From Marinomonas transparens (GTDB lineage: Bacteria > Pseudomonadota > Gammaproteobacteria > Pseudomonadales > Marinomonadaceae), in NCBI RefSeq assembly GCF_016463975.1, contig NZ_JAEMNX010000003.1, forward strand, positions 124,001 through 188,000: 64,000 bases of DNA, written 5' to 3'. Under the pieces are notes generated by a model. That model saw only the letters and a list, made by a program, of their open reading frames with translations, ran no database searches and was not told the DNA's origin. The translations under genes and the position numbers were made by a program. Shown here one piece after another: positions 7,830 through 17,730 of the stretch (positions are counted from its first letter, which is position 1; the number at the start of each line of letters is the position of its first letter).

Positions 7830-10800
7830 TCAATTATTTCCCGAAATTTCTTCCGTCGCCTCCTGACGCAGTTTCTGGGCATCCATTCCGTTTAGCCGTT
7901 CAATGGCTCTGTCTGCGGCACTTTGACGGTTTCCATCCACGTTTAGCGTACTTCCTGAGCCGGTGAGTCGTTCCAGATCCAGTGACGGTATTTCAGGTAG
8001 GTTGCCCGTGATCGATAAGATACCTATCCATTCATCCAGACTGACTTGGCTCCAATCTACCTGGTTTAACTGACTCGCGGTCAATCCTTCACAGTTGGGA
8101 GATTTCGCACTGCCCCAACCAAGGCCCAATTGCGGACGCACTTGTTCCTGAATGATCCGTGAAAGTGGCGAAGTAAAGCAGCAATATGACTGCCGTTTTT
8201 CAACACAGGCACCTAAAAACTTAGACTTGCAGTAAGAGCCCACGTAGTGGCAACTCTTCAATACCCGCTTAGCGTTCATTTCAAACTCACTCTGCTCACA
8301 TTTCCAGATAAGCTGAATGAGAATCATGGTGACTGAATAAATCATGTAGGCCGTCATAACCGTACTCAGAACCGCGCCCGCAGCGCCACCCAAGGCAAAG
8401 TTGCCACCCGAAACAACACCATCGGCTCCGACAGCACCACCAACGTTACTAAACAGTGCCGATTGCGCCCCCGAGCCAAAGGTAGTGCCTACCCATTCAG
8501 CCGTTTTGTTGGTCAGCACCTGCATGAAGCCAGTCGCAGCTTGCTCCGCTCCCGCGCCAGCAGCCGTTGATGGCCCAGCCCCCATAAGAGAGTCCCATGC
8601 AGACACAAAGGGCTCTTTGACCGCACTCCAGGTACTCGTTATTGGTTCCCTGAGCGTATTCCAAGAACCATAGATTGCCGAAGACGGATTCATGGCCATG
8701 ACTGCCGTATCAAGCTTGTTAACCGCCACGATCATCGTGATGTAGTCCGATAACGACACTCCGCTTGGCTTTTCACAGCAATCCACTATGCCGCCAACGG
8801 CTTTTTTGCACTGGCCAGCATTACCTTTAAAGACCGTACACTCGACGTTATCTTGGCCATCAGCGCCCGTGCATGACATATCATTGGTCATAAACTGCGC
8901 CGCATTAAGCATCGCAGCGGCTTCTGCAAAGTTAGCCTGCTTGATTGACTCTGGCTCTAAACAATCTGTGCCCATACAGCGAACTGGCCCCTCACAGTTG
9001 TATTGAGTTTCCATTCGAGCATTTTGCACTTCAACGCTTTGTCCGCAGTCATACACCAAACTTTGGATATAACAGAAGCCTTCATGACCAGCCCCGCCTT
9101 CAGTGCATTCGGTTCTGACATACTGGCAGGCCGGGTTTTGCTCTAGCGCGGCACACGTATTGGTGGTCGTGTTTTGTCCGTTATTGACGATGGTTTGTGT
9201 ATTACCATTGGCATCTACCCAGCTATCTGAGTTGCCCATGTTGAACTCTGGATGAGCAGTCGAAGCATTGTAGGTCGCTCTTGCCCTCCAGCATGAGAGC
9301 CCCAGTCCATCAGAACTGCCGCGACTGGTTAAATGAGCAGGAGACGAAACAACCGCCGGATAAAGACTTTCAAGATTCGCCAACTCTCCACTACCAACCG
9401 TTAATCCGTCGATTCGTTTTGTGTCCGTATCTAAACACTGCCACTGCACCGCAGTAAACTGATCCGTTTGCATCAAACATTGGTCTATGCCTGGATCACT
9501 TGATTGATGAACAACCTCCTGATCTAAGTACTTGCCAGAGAAGGTCAATGAAGCGCTCAGTTTCGCAGGAGCCAAACACTTCTGAACTTCTCGGCTGCAA
9601 GTATCGAAATCGACTTTGTTCCAGCCGGATTCACATCTGGAACGAGTGACTTCCTGAGGTTCATGCCACGAAATAATCGACCCATTGACGACTTTACACA
9701 ATGAACCAACCAAGGTTCCTTTTGGACAGGTCATTTCAGGGTATTTAATGGACGGTTTCGTCTCAGTCACCGTTTCCTTATTGCCCGTCAGTGAGAGTGT
9801 CGTTTTCCAACCATTTGCCTTGGACGGCGACTCGGTGATTTTTATCTCAGTATTTTGATTATCAAAAATTCTCAGTATCGCGTTCCCAGTTTGCATAGTA
9901 CTGCTGTGCTGTGGAACAAAGCTGAGCGTTTCAGAGCTAAAGCAACCACGCTCAATAGACCAGCTTTGTTGATGGGTTTCAGCGGATACACGTCGTTCTA
10001 ACTGACACTCAGTAAGCGTGCTGATCTTCTCGCACACCTGGTAATCCGGTACATGCTTGGTTTCAGTAAATGGCGTAATCGTCTGAGTAGGCTCACAGGC
10101 CTCAAAACTACTTGGCATAAGGTTGGTTACCACACACTTTGGATCGCTGGTTTGCAATCCACAGTCATAGGTATCGGTAAAACGAATGCATTCACCTTTA
10201 TCATTGGTCTCGGCACATTCTGACGACATGAATCCACAGGAAGGATTCGCTTCAAGCACTTGGCAGGCCTGATTTTCAATCCCCTTATAGCTTTCATCAT
10301 CCACACTGACTTGTACACGCTGACACAAAGGCGATATGCCAGCCACAGGGCTAGGGGCAAAGTAGGATTCACAAACTGAAACACCATTGACCACCGTACA
10401 TCCGTTGGTTGAAGAAGGCTGATCCGTGCATTGAATGCTGTAGTCTGAAAACTTCGTCGGGATATCCGCTGCTTGTTCGATACAGGATTGTGGCGACCAA
10501 CTATCATTCATCACTACCTTGGTTGGATCAAAGCGCACCTTTATGCGTGCATACCCCTCACCACTACCCGTAACCGATACGCGAATTTTTACCGGCACTT
10601 CTAAACCGGGATCTACCGCTTTTAGCCTGGCAGTGAGATCGGTATTTGGATTGCGCTCCCAACTGGTACTGAGCTCGCAGCGACCTGCCGTTTCTGGTGG
10701 AAAGTTATTGTTCGGCCCAGACCAGACTTTCTGATCGCCAAGCCACACTTGCATGTAGTCATCCCATTTGGCGTATTCAAGAACGGCTGAGGTAATCGCA

Positions 10801-11522
10801 TCGGGGTTCACGACTTTGAGTGTGATGGCCTGTTCAAACACTTTACAACGGCCACTCCAGTAGTTGTCGCCTATTCGTCCAATCCAAACTTCAAGACATC
10901 CCTCACCACAAGAGCGAAGGTTCATTGGTCCTGAAACATGCTCAATAATGCCTGCCGTGTAATCGTGAGTAATAGTGCAGCTGTTAACCGCTGTATTGAG
11001 CCTGTCACATTGCTGGTAATTTGGGCTGCCTTCACCTTGAGACTCACAGCCGGGGAAGCTTTGGGTTAATAGATTGGGGTCAGTTTGAACCGCATCAGTT
11101 AATGCCCAAAGCGGATCATTGACCATATCTGGCCGAGACCGGTCTTTGATTTGCTGGAGCGAGCGAAACGCCTCACCCGTAGCGCTACTTTCGGATGCCA
11201 TGCTCTCTTGGCGCTGCGTCCCCAATTGATTCATGCTGGCATCAGAGCCATAAACGCCCGTTAAGACATCCAATGAGCCCTGATCCATACCAGGGAAAAG
11301 CTCTTGCAAGTTAATCGTCTCATTACCACTGCCAGTCGGCACCGACAATGTATTGCCATTGAGTGCGGGCATCGTCCAGTTTTGCAGTAATTGCTTACCT
11401 TCTTGTTGTCCGCTTAGGCCGGATTGGCGCTGCACATCAGCGGCCACACCATGTAAGGGCAAGCACGCCATAGTGATAGATAAAATACCCGCTAACACTC
11501 GGGTAAAAAATGTTGGTTTCAT
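7830..11522 (-). CDS. traN: Mating-pair stabilisation protein TraN
   Basis: A 1230-residue, very cysteine-rich exported protein with a clear signal peptide (residues about 1-28, ending HGVAA). TraN of F-type conjugation systems is an outer-membrane protein of the donor that stabilises contact with the recipient cell. The many Cys pairs in the middle section (for example CQYVRTEC, CMGTDCLEPE) and a hydrophobic segment near residue 1050 (AAGAVLSTVMTAYMIYSV) fit the large TraN of the SXT/R391 and TOL-like group. It is the last gene of the dsbC-traC-trhF-traW-traU-traN operon and begins two bases after traU stops. No damage is visible. Assignment rests on gene order and sequence character. Confidence 0.9.
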   Translation of the reverse strand: MKPTFFTRVLAGILSITMACLPLHGVAADVQRQSGLSGQQEGKQLLQNWTMPALNGNTLSVPTGSGNETINLQELFPGMDQGSLDVLTGVYGSDASMNQLGTQRQESMASESSATGEAFRSLQQIKDRSRPDMVNDPLWALTDAVQTDPNLLTQSFPGCESQGEGSPNYQQCDRLNTAVNSCTITHDYTAGIIEHVSGPMNLRSCGEGCLEVWIGRIGDNYWSGRCKVFEQAITLKVVNPDAITSAVLEYAKWDDYMQVWLGDQKVWSGPNNNFPPETAGRCELSTSWERNPNTDLTARLKAVDPGLEVPVKIRVSVTGSGEGYARIKVRFDPTKVVMNDSWSPQSCIEQAADIPTKFSDYSIQCTDQPSSTNGCTVVNGVSVCESYFAPSPVAGISPLCQRVQVSVDDESYKGIENQACQVLEANPSCGFMSSECAETNDKGECIRFTDTYDCGLQTSDPKCVVTNLMPSSFEACEPTQTITPFTETKHVPDYQVCEKISTLTECQLERRVSAETHQQSWSIERGCFSSETLSFVPQHSSTMQTGNAILRIFDNQNTEIKITESPSKANGWKTTLSLTGNKETVTETKPSIKYPEMTCPKGTLVGSLCKVVNGSIISWHEPQEVTRSRCESGWNKVDFDTCSREVQKCLAPAKLSASLTFSGKYLDQEVVHQSSDPGIDQCLMQTDQFTAVQWQCLDTDTKRIDGLTVGSGELANLESLYPAVVSSPAHLTSRGSSDGLGLSCWRARATYNASTAHPEFNMGNSDSWVDANGNTQTIVNNGQNTTTNTCAALEQNPACQYVRTECTEGGAGHEGFCYIQSLVYDCGQSVEVQNARMETQYNCEGPVRCMGTDCLEPESIKQANFAEAAAMLNAAQFMTNDMSCTGADGQDNVECTVFKGNAGQCKKAVGGIVDCCEKPSGVSLSDYITMIVAVNKLDTAVMAMNPSSAIYGSWNTLREPITSTWSAVKEPFVSAWDSLMGAGPSTAAGAGAEQAATGFMQVLTNKTAEWVGTTFGSGAQSALFSNVGGAVGADGVVSGGNFALGGAAGAVLSTVMTAYMIYSVTMILIQLIWKCEQSEFEMNAKRVLKSCHYVGSYCKSKFLGACVEKRQSYCCFTSPLSRIIQEQVRPQLGLGWGSAKSPNCEGLTASQLNQVDWSQVSLDEWIGILSITGNLPEIPSLDLERLTGSGSTLNVDGNRQSAADRAIERLNGMDAQKLRQEATEEISGNN

Positions 11523-11524
11523 AG

Positions 11525-12553
11525 TTAACCTCCCGAGTTACAGCAGTCTTGCCAGCGCCACAAAATATAGAGCGCATCTTCACCAGCACCTGGGATTGTT
11601 CGCCACTCTCCCCATTTCATGGTGCTTTCACCGATGACATGCGCACTTTCAGTTTCTGGTACAGGGAAGAACATACTCATCTTGTATTGGGATTTCGGTA
11701 GCATGGGTTCGATAACAGGTCGGCATAGCGCACTGTTCCCCATTGTTCGCCTAGCAAGACCACGCCTGTGTTGAGCCGCGATTGCACGCGCCGCTAAATG
11801 GCTGGTGTTTTCTGCTAATGAGCCAAAGGCTAAGGTGTGGCCAGATAACGGGTAGAGATGGCCCCAACTGCCAGCACACCAAAACAACTGGTCGATAGGT
11901 TTACCAAGCGTTGATGAAGCAGCGTCAGCGGTACAAGCCGAAATAGCCAATGGATTGGCAACGGCAGCCGCTTCAGGCTGAGTAAAAAAGGCCAGTTCAT
12001 CGTTCAGCCATGTTGGGTCCAATTCCGACAAATACATCAAGTCAAAGTCCATGTAACCATCGGCATTGCAATTGCCATCCATGAACAAATCGAGCATGAC
12101 CAAAAGCGGAAAGGCGTAATAATGGTAATGGTAGAAAGCAAGATCACCGGTATCGTATTCACCCTCACCATGACCACCTTGCAATCGCCTATCACCTAAC
12201 GGTAAGCGAATCCCTCCCAGTGAAGGCGAACAACCTGGCGTTCTGACCAGTTCAATCAAACGCGCTGGCTCCCACATGCTGGTAACAATACCTGGCCTTG
12301 GCACACCTAAGTTGTCTTCACATAAGCAAAATGACTTGTTTGATGCGCCGCTTGGGACATTGCCAGAGCCAAGAGGAAGACCGGCAACCCGGATAGGAAA
12401 AATGCATGACCAGCAAACATCCGTCAGCAACTTGCCGGACAATAACCCCGCGTCTGGGCAGGTCAGTTCGGCTTTTGCAGGAATAGATGCGCTTAGGGCA
12501 AACATGACAACGAGAGTCCGCATCAGACGATACGTATTATTGAGCGTTTTCAT
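11525..12553 (-). CDS. traU: Conjugative pilus assembly protein TraU
   Basis: A roughly 342-residue periplasmic protein with a signal peptide (MRTLVVMFALSASIPAKA). TraU is needed in F-type systems for pilus assembly and DNA transfer. Typical features are the early Cys motif CPDAGLLSGKLLTDVCW, the AGLPLGSG segment, SFCLCEDN, GHTLAFGSL and the C-terminal CRPVIEP and WRWQDCC. The start used here is MKTLNN; a methionine two codons earlier (12559) is also possible. The gene start overlaps the end of traW by about 17 bases, pointing to translational coupling. Confidence 0.9.
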   Translation of the reverse strand: MKTLNNTYRLMRTLVVMFALSASIPAKAELTCPDAGLLSGKLLTDVCWSCIFPIRVAGLPLGSGNVPSGASNKSFCLCEDNLGVPRPGIVTSMWEPARLIELVRTPGCSPSLGGIRLPLGDRRLQGGHGEGEYDTGDLAFYHYHYYAFPLLVMLDLFMDGNCNADGYMDFDLMYLSELDPTWLNDELAFFTQPEAAAVANPLAISACTADAASSTLGKPIDQLFWCAGSWGHLYPLSGHTLAFGSLAENTSHLAARAIAAQHRRGLARRTMGNSALCRPVIEPMLPKSQYKMSMFFPVPETESAHVIGESTMKWGEWRTIPGAGEDALYILWRWQDCCNSGG

Positions 12554-13661
12554 GAACAAGCTCCTTTGCTGGAATTTCTTCTATTTCAAACGCGAGCCCC
12601 TTCGCTTGAACAAACGATGGGGTGACTTGCAGATCAAAGCGCTGCTTTAGCGAGGCATTGAGAAGGTAAACCGGACTATCCAATGTCTTTTCGAGCGCAT
12701 TGAGGCGATTCCAGCCTTGGGCACGGTCGAGCTGCGTGGTGATAAGCGTAATGCGGCGCAGTGTCCTATCTTGCGTCTCAAGCCAATGCGCTACTGCGTC
12801 CACTTCTTCAGCGTTCGACGCATTAAACACAACAAGCTGCTGAGTGAACGGCAAGGCTTTTAGCGGGTTAATACGCGTTCCTGCTGGGATCAATGTTCGG
12901 CCATTGGCATCCAATAGTGGCCGCTGCATGACGATGGTTGGATCAACCATTCTTATCCGATACTGCGTGGCTTTGGGTAAATCAGTAAATGTTTGGCGAG
13001 ACCAGAAACGCTCAATGGCTTTTTTCTTTAACGCACTCAGGTCAATCGACTGTAAACGCTGCATCGCCACTTGCATCAAATCAGGTTCTATAATCGAATG
13101 AATTGGACCACGTTGACTCAATGAACCGGTATTGCCTGTTTCAATTTGACGCTGCAACCAGTCCTTGCTGTAAACCCCTAGTGCACTTGCAGTCACCTTG
13201 TTATCTTCTATGCGGAAAATGGCAGGCACGCTAGTCACCCGCCAGTGCACAAAGGCTTTCGGATCGATTCGAACCTGAGGAACAGGATCAAGCCCTGTCA
13301 TCAGCATATGCCAATAACGGATAGCCGCCCCCAAGGTCTTTCCTTCAGGAATTCCCCGAAACAACACAATAGCGCCGGTAGCACTGGCCTCTTTAAAAAG
13401 CTGCTTCAGTGACGAATCCCCCAGTGAGGACGACGCAAATATCAACCATTCATCGTTGTATTTGCGCGACTTAGGTTGTTCAATCGGTGAAAAAGGCTCG
13501 ATAAATTCAGATGAACCATCCACAGCACTTTGTAAAATGCTGCGGCTCATTTCGACGATCTTTTTGTCCTCGTCAGACAACGGATAAGGCTCTTGTGCCC
13601 AGGACACTTGACTAAAAGCCAATGGAGCAACCAACAAAAATAAGAGGCATAGTCTTCTCAT
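12537..13661 (-). CDS. traW: Fused TrbC/TraW-type pilus assembly protein
   Basis: A 374-residue exported protein when started at MRRLCLLFLL, which has a strong AGGAGG upstream; a longer reading to 13721 would overlap the previous gene without such a site. After the signal peptide (cleavage near VSWA), residues about 60-190 resemble TrbC (thioredoxin-like F-type pilus assembly, with GDSSLKQLFKEA and VTSVPAIFRI) and residues about 200-374 resemble TraW (VDPTIVMQRPLLDANG, FNASNAEEVDAV, VTPSFVQAKG). The fusion of both functions in one chain is the usual state in SXT/R391-type elements. It acts in the periplasm with TraU and TrbC-like partners. Confidence 0.85.
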   Translation of the reverse strand: MRRLCLLFLLVAPLAFSQVSWAQEPYPLSDEDKKIVEMSRSILQSAVDGSSEFIEPFSPIEQPKSRKYNDEWLIFASSSLGDSSLKQLFKEASATGAIVLFRGIPEGKTLGAAIRYWHMLMTGLDPVPQVRIDPKAFVHWRVTSVPAIFRIEDNKVTASALGVYSKDWLQRQIETGNTGSLSQRGPIHSIIEPDLMQVAMQRLQSIDLSALKKKAIERFWSRQTFTDLPKATQYRIRMVDPTIVMQRPLLDANGRTLIPAGTRINPLKALPFTQQLVVFNASNAEEVDAVAHWLETQDRTLRRITLITTQLDRAQGWNRLNALEKTLDSPVYLLNASLKQRFDLQVTPSFVQAKGLAFEIEEIPAKELVHENAQ

Positions 13662-13671
13662 CTTCCACCTC

Positions 13672-14184
13672 CTACCAAAGCGGCCAAGCGCGACCGACAA
13701 TCTGCTCGCGCTTAACGGCATTCCAATAGCGGGAGTCGAAACTCGTAGCAGCCTCGCCGGAAAACCAATATTCGTTTTCTTGCAGCGTCAATGAGCGGCT
13801 AAATTGTGATTCCGCCACACCAAGACGCTGGGCTAATGCCATGCCGGTAGAGACTTCAGCACCGTTCACTAGCACATGCTCAGGAGTCACATTGACTTCA
13901 TCCCCAGGCATCCCTGTTAGGCGTTTCAGCATACGAGTACCGTCGTTATATAACGGAGCGAGTCCTTTTGAGTGGAAGGCATACAAACCATACTTAACGG
14001 GCTCTTTATTCCATAGGTCAATCAAATACACCGTGGTATCAGGCAGGCAGCGCTCTTGCTGGGTATCAATACCTATTCGGTAGCGCATCATGGCGTAGGT
14101 GCCTACCAAGGCCATGATTAACGCAAGAACGGCCAACCGGATGAGATATGGCCGCCAAGGCATTCTTTTACGGAGTATCTGCAT
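13672..14184 (-). CDS. trhF: S26-type signal peptidase of the conjugation system (TrhF/TraF-like)
   Basis: A 170-residue inner-membrane peptidase with one N-terminal membrane helix (about residues 13-33) and a periplasmic S26 domain. The Lys general base is probably K87 in MLKRLTGMPGDEV, the standard second motif. At the position of the usual catalytic serine the sequence is ERCLPDTT, giving a cysteine (C46). Such proteins process pilin or a related substrate during conjugation. The gene overlaps its upstream neighbour by 17 bases and ends 10 bases before the traW start. Whether the Cys form is active as a Cys/Lys enzyme or uses a nearby serine is not decidable here. Confidence 0.82.
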   Translation of the reverse strand: MQILRKRMPWRPYLIRLAVLALIMALVGTYAMMRYRIGIDTQQERCLPDTTVYLIDLWNKEPVKYGLYAFHSKGLAPLYNDGTRMLKRLTGMPGDEVNVTPEHVLVNGAEVSTGMALAQRLGVAESQFSRSLTLQENEYWFSGEAATSFDSRYWNAVKREQIVGRAWPLW

Positions 14185-14515
14185 GAGACACCTCCTTTGA
14201 GCCTACTGGCACAAATATGGAATCATCAGCACCCACCACCGCTTGGGCATCCAGCACGATAAAACCGGCTGCTTTTAGCTTTTCAATTTGCTGATTGGTC
14301 TGAAGCAACCTGGATTCGATGTCTTGTTCACTGGCATTGGGGCCCAGTGACAACACCGCCTCCCCAAAATCCACGACTGCAATGGGCGTACTTAACGCCA
14401 ACTGGCTGTGGATGGGTTCGAGTGTTTTCATTAAGAGCCAGCTGGTCATTAAACCGCTACCAGCAATAGACAAAGTAATAGAGGCCATAAATGGCCAAAG
14501 CGTGGACTTATTCAT
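14168..14515 (-). CDS. TrbI-like inner-membrane conjugation protein
   Basis: A 115-residue protein with a single membrane helix at residues about 8-30 and a periplasmic tail containing a short coiled coil (residues 62-85, ESRLLQTNQQIEKLKAAGF) and the VVDFGEAVLSLG segment near 47-58. Size, topology and position between traC and the S26 peptidase match the F-type TrbI family, which influences pilus extension. It overlaps traC by eight bases on one side and trhF on the other. The family call is by context and topology, so a generic conjugation-region protein is an alternative. Confidence 0.7.
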   Translation of the reverse strand: MNKSTLWPFMASITLSIAGSGLMTSWLLMKTLEPIHSQLALSTPIAVVDFGEAVLSLGPNASEQDIESRLLQTNQQIEKLKAAGFIVLDAQAVVGADDSIFVPVGSKEVSHADTP

Positions 14516-16907
14516 AGCCTCGCTCCTTCAACAACTGAGAGATGGCATCAGCAACAGAAAGGCCTTTGCGCGTTAACTGTTTAATCGCGTTTACATCTTC
14601 TGCACGGGACGAGTACAACAGCTTGTGAAACGGATCGACGATGAGGCGGCCAATCCCGGTGCCCATTTCGGTAATAAAGAAAATTTCGGAATAGACACCA
14701 GTGACGGTATGAACGGTTTTCAGGTATTCATAACCGCCTTCACCTAGTGGCAAGCGGCCTTCTTTTTTGAGCGCGTTGATGGTTTCAGCTTTTTGGCCAA
14801 GCAGGTACATATTGGCCGAGTTTTCAGCGATGGCTTTACCTGTAGGACTGTCATACAAATCGTTGACCGACTGCGTTACCGTTACAGCACTGCCGCCATA
14901 TTTTCGAAATCGACGGTAACCCGTCTCGATGAACTTACCGACATCACCTTGAGTCAGCAGATCCCAGGCTTCGTCAATGAACACAATCTTGCGACGATCC
15001 CGCTCACCTAAGTACATCTCTTGTTGGATTTGGTAGATAAGCTGAAGCAACACCACTTGTTGTAGGTGCTTGCGCCCCTTTAGCTCTTCTAACTCCAGAA
15101 CGGTGAAACGGTTTTTGAAGCGAATATTGTTATGACCATTAAAGAAGCGGCCATATTCTCCCTGTGACGTAAACGGATAGAGCTGCTCACCCACGTCTTG
15201 CACACGTCGGTCTTCGTGATTTTTCAAGGCCTCTGCCACATCATCAACCAACATGGCACGACCTTTTTTCTCCCATAGTTCACGGGTCTGACGCTTTAGA
15301 TTGGCCATCTGAAAATCGGTTAATGACTGCGTAGGCGCGGCCATTGCGGCCAATAGCCCAACCAGTACATCAGCTTCTTCGTCATAGTCCTCAACGATTT
15401 CAAACGGATTCAAGCAAATGCCACTGTCCCGCCCGAACTGTAAAAACTCCCCGTCATAGACTTCACACAGCTTTTCATAAGAGCGGCCAACATCAATCAC
15501 CCAGCATTGGCCACCCTCTGATAAGTAGGAGGAGATGATTTCGTTCACCAGGAATGACTTACCCGATCCCGATTGCGCCGCTATGCAACAGTTGTAATTA
15601 CTGCCCGAGTCATAAAGGGACACACTCATGATCTGGCCATTACGGGAAACAAAGTTAATCACCGGCGTGCCCGTGCCTTTCCAATCTGCAAACAAAGGCA
15701 ACAGAGGGATCACATGCCGTGTCGCCATGGTCTTGAATCGAAACAAGTCGTTCATCGCTTGGCGGTCAGCACCAAATGGCAAGGCATTCAGGAAAATGGG
15801 CAAACAGAAGTACTTGTCTTCCATCAGCTCAAATCCAAGTTCTTTGAAATAGGTTCGAGCATTTGAAACAGAGCTGATCGACGCTTCTTCCGTTGGGGAA
15901 AACAGCGTTAAGGTCATATTTGCCCGAATAGGACGATCACCTTCTTGCAAGGCTTCAAAAAGAACATCAAACCCCTTTTTCTTGGCTGCAAGCACCGGCA
16001 CAAACTTGAGCATCGGGCCATAGGCCTGATTGACCGCCCATTGACGCTTCGTCTCTAGACGAGATCTCATCGCCTCGGCTGAGGGAAAGTGAATGGTGAC
16101 ATTCAGCAAAAAGCTTCCGCGTAAACCGCGACTACCCGTCATCATATCGCCCGCAAAACTTGCGGCATGACCAAACCAGATCCGCTCAGGCAAGCGCTTA
16201 AATGATAAGGTTTTAACTCGGTAATCACCCAGCATCAGACCTTGGCTATCCACTTTGATAGCTCGGTCATAATCCAACACTTGCTCTCGAAGTGGTTTAT
16301 CTGCCTCACTGCGGATTGGTGATGGATTGCGCCAGGAAGCATCTTTTCCCCAGTTAAGCTGCGCACTTAATGCCGCGAGCCAGTTGCGGTCAGTCATCTC
16401 CGTGACGCGAAAACCAACCGTTGCCAACGCCTGAGAGAAAGAAGCCCGCAGCGCGGATGCTCGACTCAAATCACGCTCCGTCGGTATAGGACTTTCCAAA
16501 GGCAATTTGCAGGTGACGATCAGTTGAAAGTTGCGTACCTGTGTCTGGGTCGATTCCTCTATTGGTCGAACCGTGCCCCCATCGAGGAAATCCGCACGTT
16601 TGCGTATCGACGCCCTGAGCAATGGGTCGGATTGACGATGCCGTAAGCCCATCATGCGCTGAAGGTCGGTTTGAATATCAGGCGAGGCGTACAGGCCAAA
16701 TTGCAGCAAAGTGTCTTTTGGCCAGTCGTTGTTGAGAAGAACATTAACCCTGTCTGCAACAGACTCATCACCACCCGGCAATGGGTCACATAGAAAACCA
16801 AAGCCAACACTTTGATCTTCCATGAAAAACAGTTGCTCATCGTCTGAATAGGCCAATACTGGCAATAGCTCTGAAGCGCGTTGCCCTGAATACAGAGAGG
16901 CTTTCAT
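14508..16907 (-). CDS. traC: Type IV secretion ATPase TraC (VirB4 family)
   Basis: A 799-residue cytoplasmic ATPase that powers pilus assembly and the conjugative channel. The N-terminal TraC_F domain spans about residues 20-400; the P-loop AQSGSGKSF has GSGKS at 446-450 and Walker B is RKIVFIDEAWDLL. The start is the ATG at 16907, preceded by GGAGGGG, giving a stop/start overlap (TAATG) with dsbC; a longer reading to 16925 is less likely. All motifs are intact. It is core backbone of the SXT/R391 transfer apparatus. Confidence 0.93.
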   Translation of the reverse strand: MKASLYSGQRASELLPVLAYSDDEQLFFMEDQSVGFGFLCDPLPGGDESVADRVNVLLNNDWPKDTLLQFGLYASPDIQTDLQRMMGLRHRQSDPLLRASIRKRADFLDGGTVRPIEESTQTQVRNFQLIVTCKLPLESPIPTERDLSRASALRASFSQALATVGFRVTEMTDRNWLAALSAQLNWGKDASWRNPSPIRSEADKPLREQVLDYDRAIKVDSQGLMLGDYRVKTLSFKRLPERIWFGHAASFAGDMMTGSRGLRGSFLLNVTIHFPSAEAMRSRLETKRQWAVNQAYGPMLKFVPVLAAKKKGFDVLFEALQEGDRPIRANMTLTLFSPTEEASISSVSNARTYFKELGFELMEDKYFCLPIFLNALPFGADRQAMNDLFRFKTMATRHVIPLLPLFADWKGTGTPVINFVSRNGQIMSVSLYDSGSNYNCCIAAQSGSGKSFLVNEIISSYLSEGGQCWVIDVGRSYEKLCEVYDGEFLQFGRDSGICLNPFEIVEDYDEEADVLVGLLAAMAAPTQSLTDFQMANLKRQTRELWEKKGRAMLVDDVAEALKNHEDRRVQDVGEQLYPFTSQGEYGRFFNGHNNIRFKNRFTVLELEELKGRKHLQQVVLLQLIYQIQQEMYLGERDRRKIVFIDEAWDLLTQGDVGKFIETGYRRFRKYGGSAVTVTQSVNDLYDSPTGKAIAENSANMYLLGQKAETINALKKEGRLPLGEGGYEYLKTVHTVTGVYSEIFFITEMGTGIGRLIVDPFHKLLYSSRAEDVNAIKQLTRKGLSVADAISQLLKERGYE

Positions 16908-17599
16908 TAACGCCCCTCCAACCAAGCAGAAAGATCATAAGGACGGCCTCGGCTGATGCGACCATCATTGGCGACGATGAAAGGCACACCTTGAATTCCC
17001 AGAATTTGAGCCGTCACCAAGGTACGCTGCATTGGCTCTAAGTTGCAGGCATCATCCTGCTCTAGGTTACCAATCCGGCCATTCAGCAATGCATCGGTGG
17101 CCGCTTTCTTGTCACGCGCACAGCCAAGCTGGCGGACCTGACGCTCTGAATCTGGACCAAGCACTGGCACAGGGAGTATTTGGAAGGTGTATTCTTTGGT
17201 TAGCGGTAAAGCTTGTTTCAAAAGCTCATGGCAATGCGGGCATCGTGGGTCAACAAAGACCACCACTTTCTTTTTGCCTTCGCCCAGCGTCAGTGGGTTC
17301 AAATCATCCATTTTTAGGCCAAGACGACTTAAGTCCAGCGTGTTTCCCGCTTCTCGAATTTCTTCAAGGCTAGTAAGCGGCTTTTTCGACCAGGCATCAT
17401 AGAGCGTCCCATCAATGACGAACCGGCCACTGTCTGACATGAAAACAATACGGCCATTGCTTTCGACCGCTTTCATACCCGTGACCGGCAAAGAAACCAT
17501 GCCGTCAATTTTGCCAACGGGCGACACTTCAGACACAGGTTCAGCTTGAACCAAAGGAGAAAGCGCAAGCGCTAGAATGATTGGAGATAGTTTTCGCAT
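16907..17599 (-). CDS. dsbC: DsbC-like thiol:disulfide isomerase
   Basis: A 230-residue periplasmic protein with a signal peptide (residues 1-19), an N-terminal DsbC-type dimerisation domain (about 45-95) and a thioredoxin fold with the active site C120-P-H-C123 and the cis-proline loop GVPFIV. In this family of elements DsbC probably shuffles disulfides of the cysteine-rich TraN and TraU that are encoded in the same operon. It is the first gene of the dsbC-to-traN operon, with AGGAG just upstream of the ATG. Confidence 0.9.
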   Translation of the reverse strand: MRKLSPIILALALSPLVQAEPVSEVSPVGKIDGMVSLPVTGMKAVESNGRIVFMSDSGRFVIDGTLYDAWSKKPLTSLEEIREAGNTLDLSRLGLKMDDLNPLTLGEGKKKVVVFVDPRCPHCHELLKQALPLTKEYTFQILPVPVLGPDSERQVRQLGCARDKKAATDALLNGRIGNLEQDDACNLEPMQRTLVTAQILGIQGVPFIVANDGRISRGRPYDLSAWLEGR

Positions 17600-17730
17600 G
17601 AGGAGTCCTCGTTAATGTAAATCGAGGCTCCAGTCTATGCAGTTGTCCTATGTGGACTCGGTTAGATAGATTGAAGAAATCGCAATCTAACTAGGGGGCT
17701 TATAGCTCGTTGAGGTTTGTTATAAACGAA

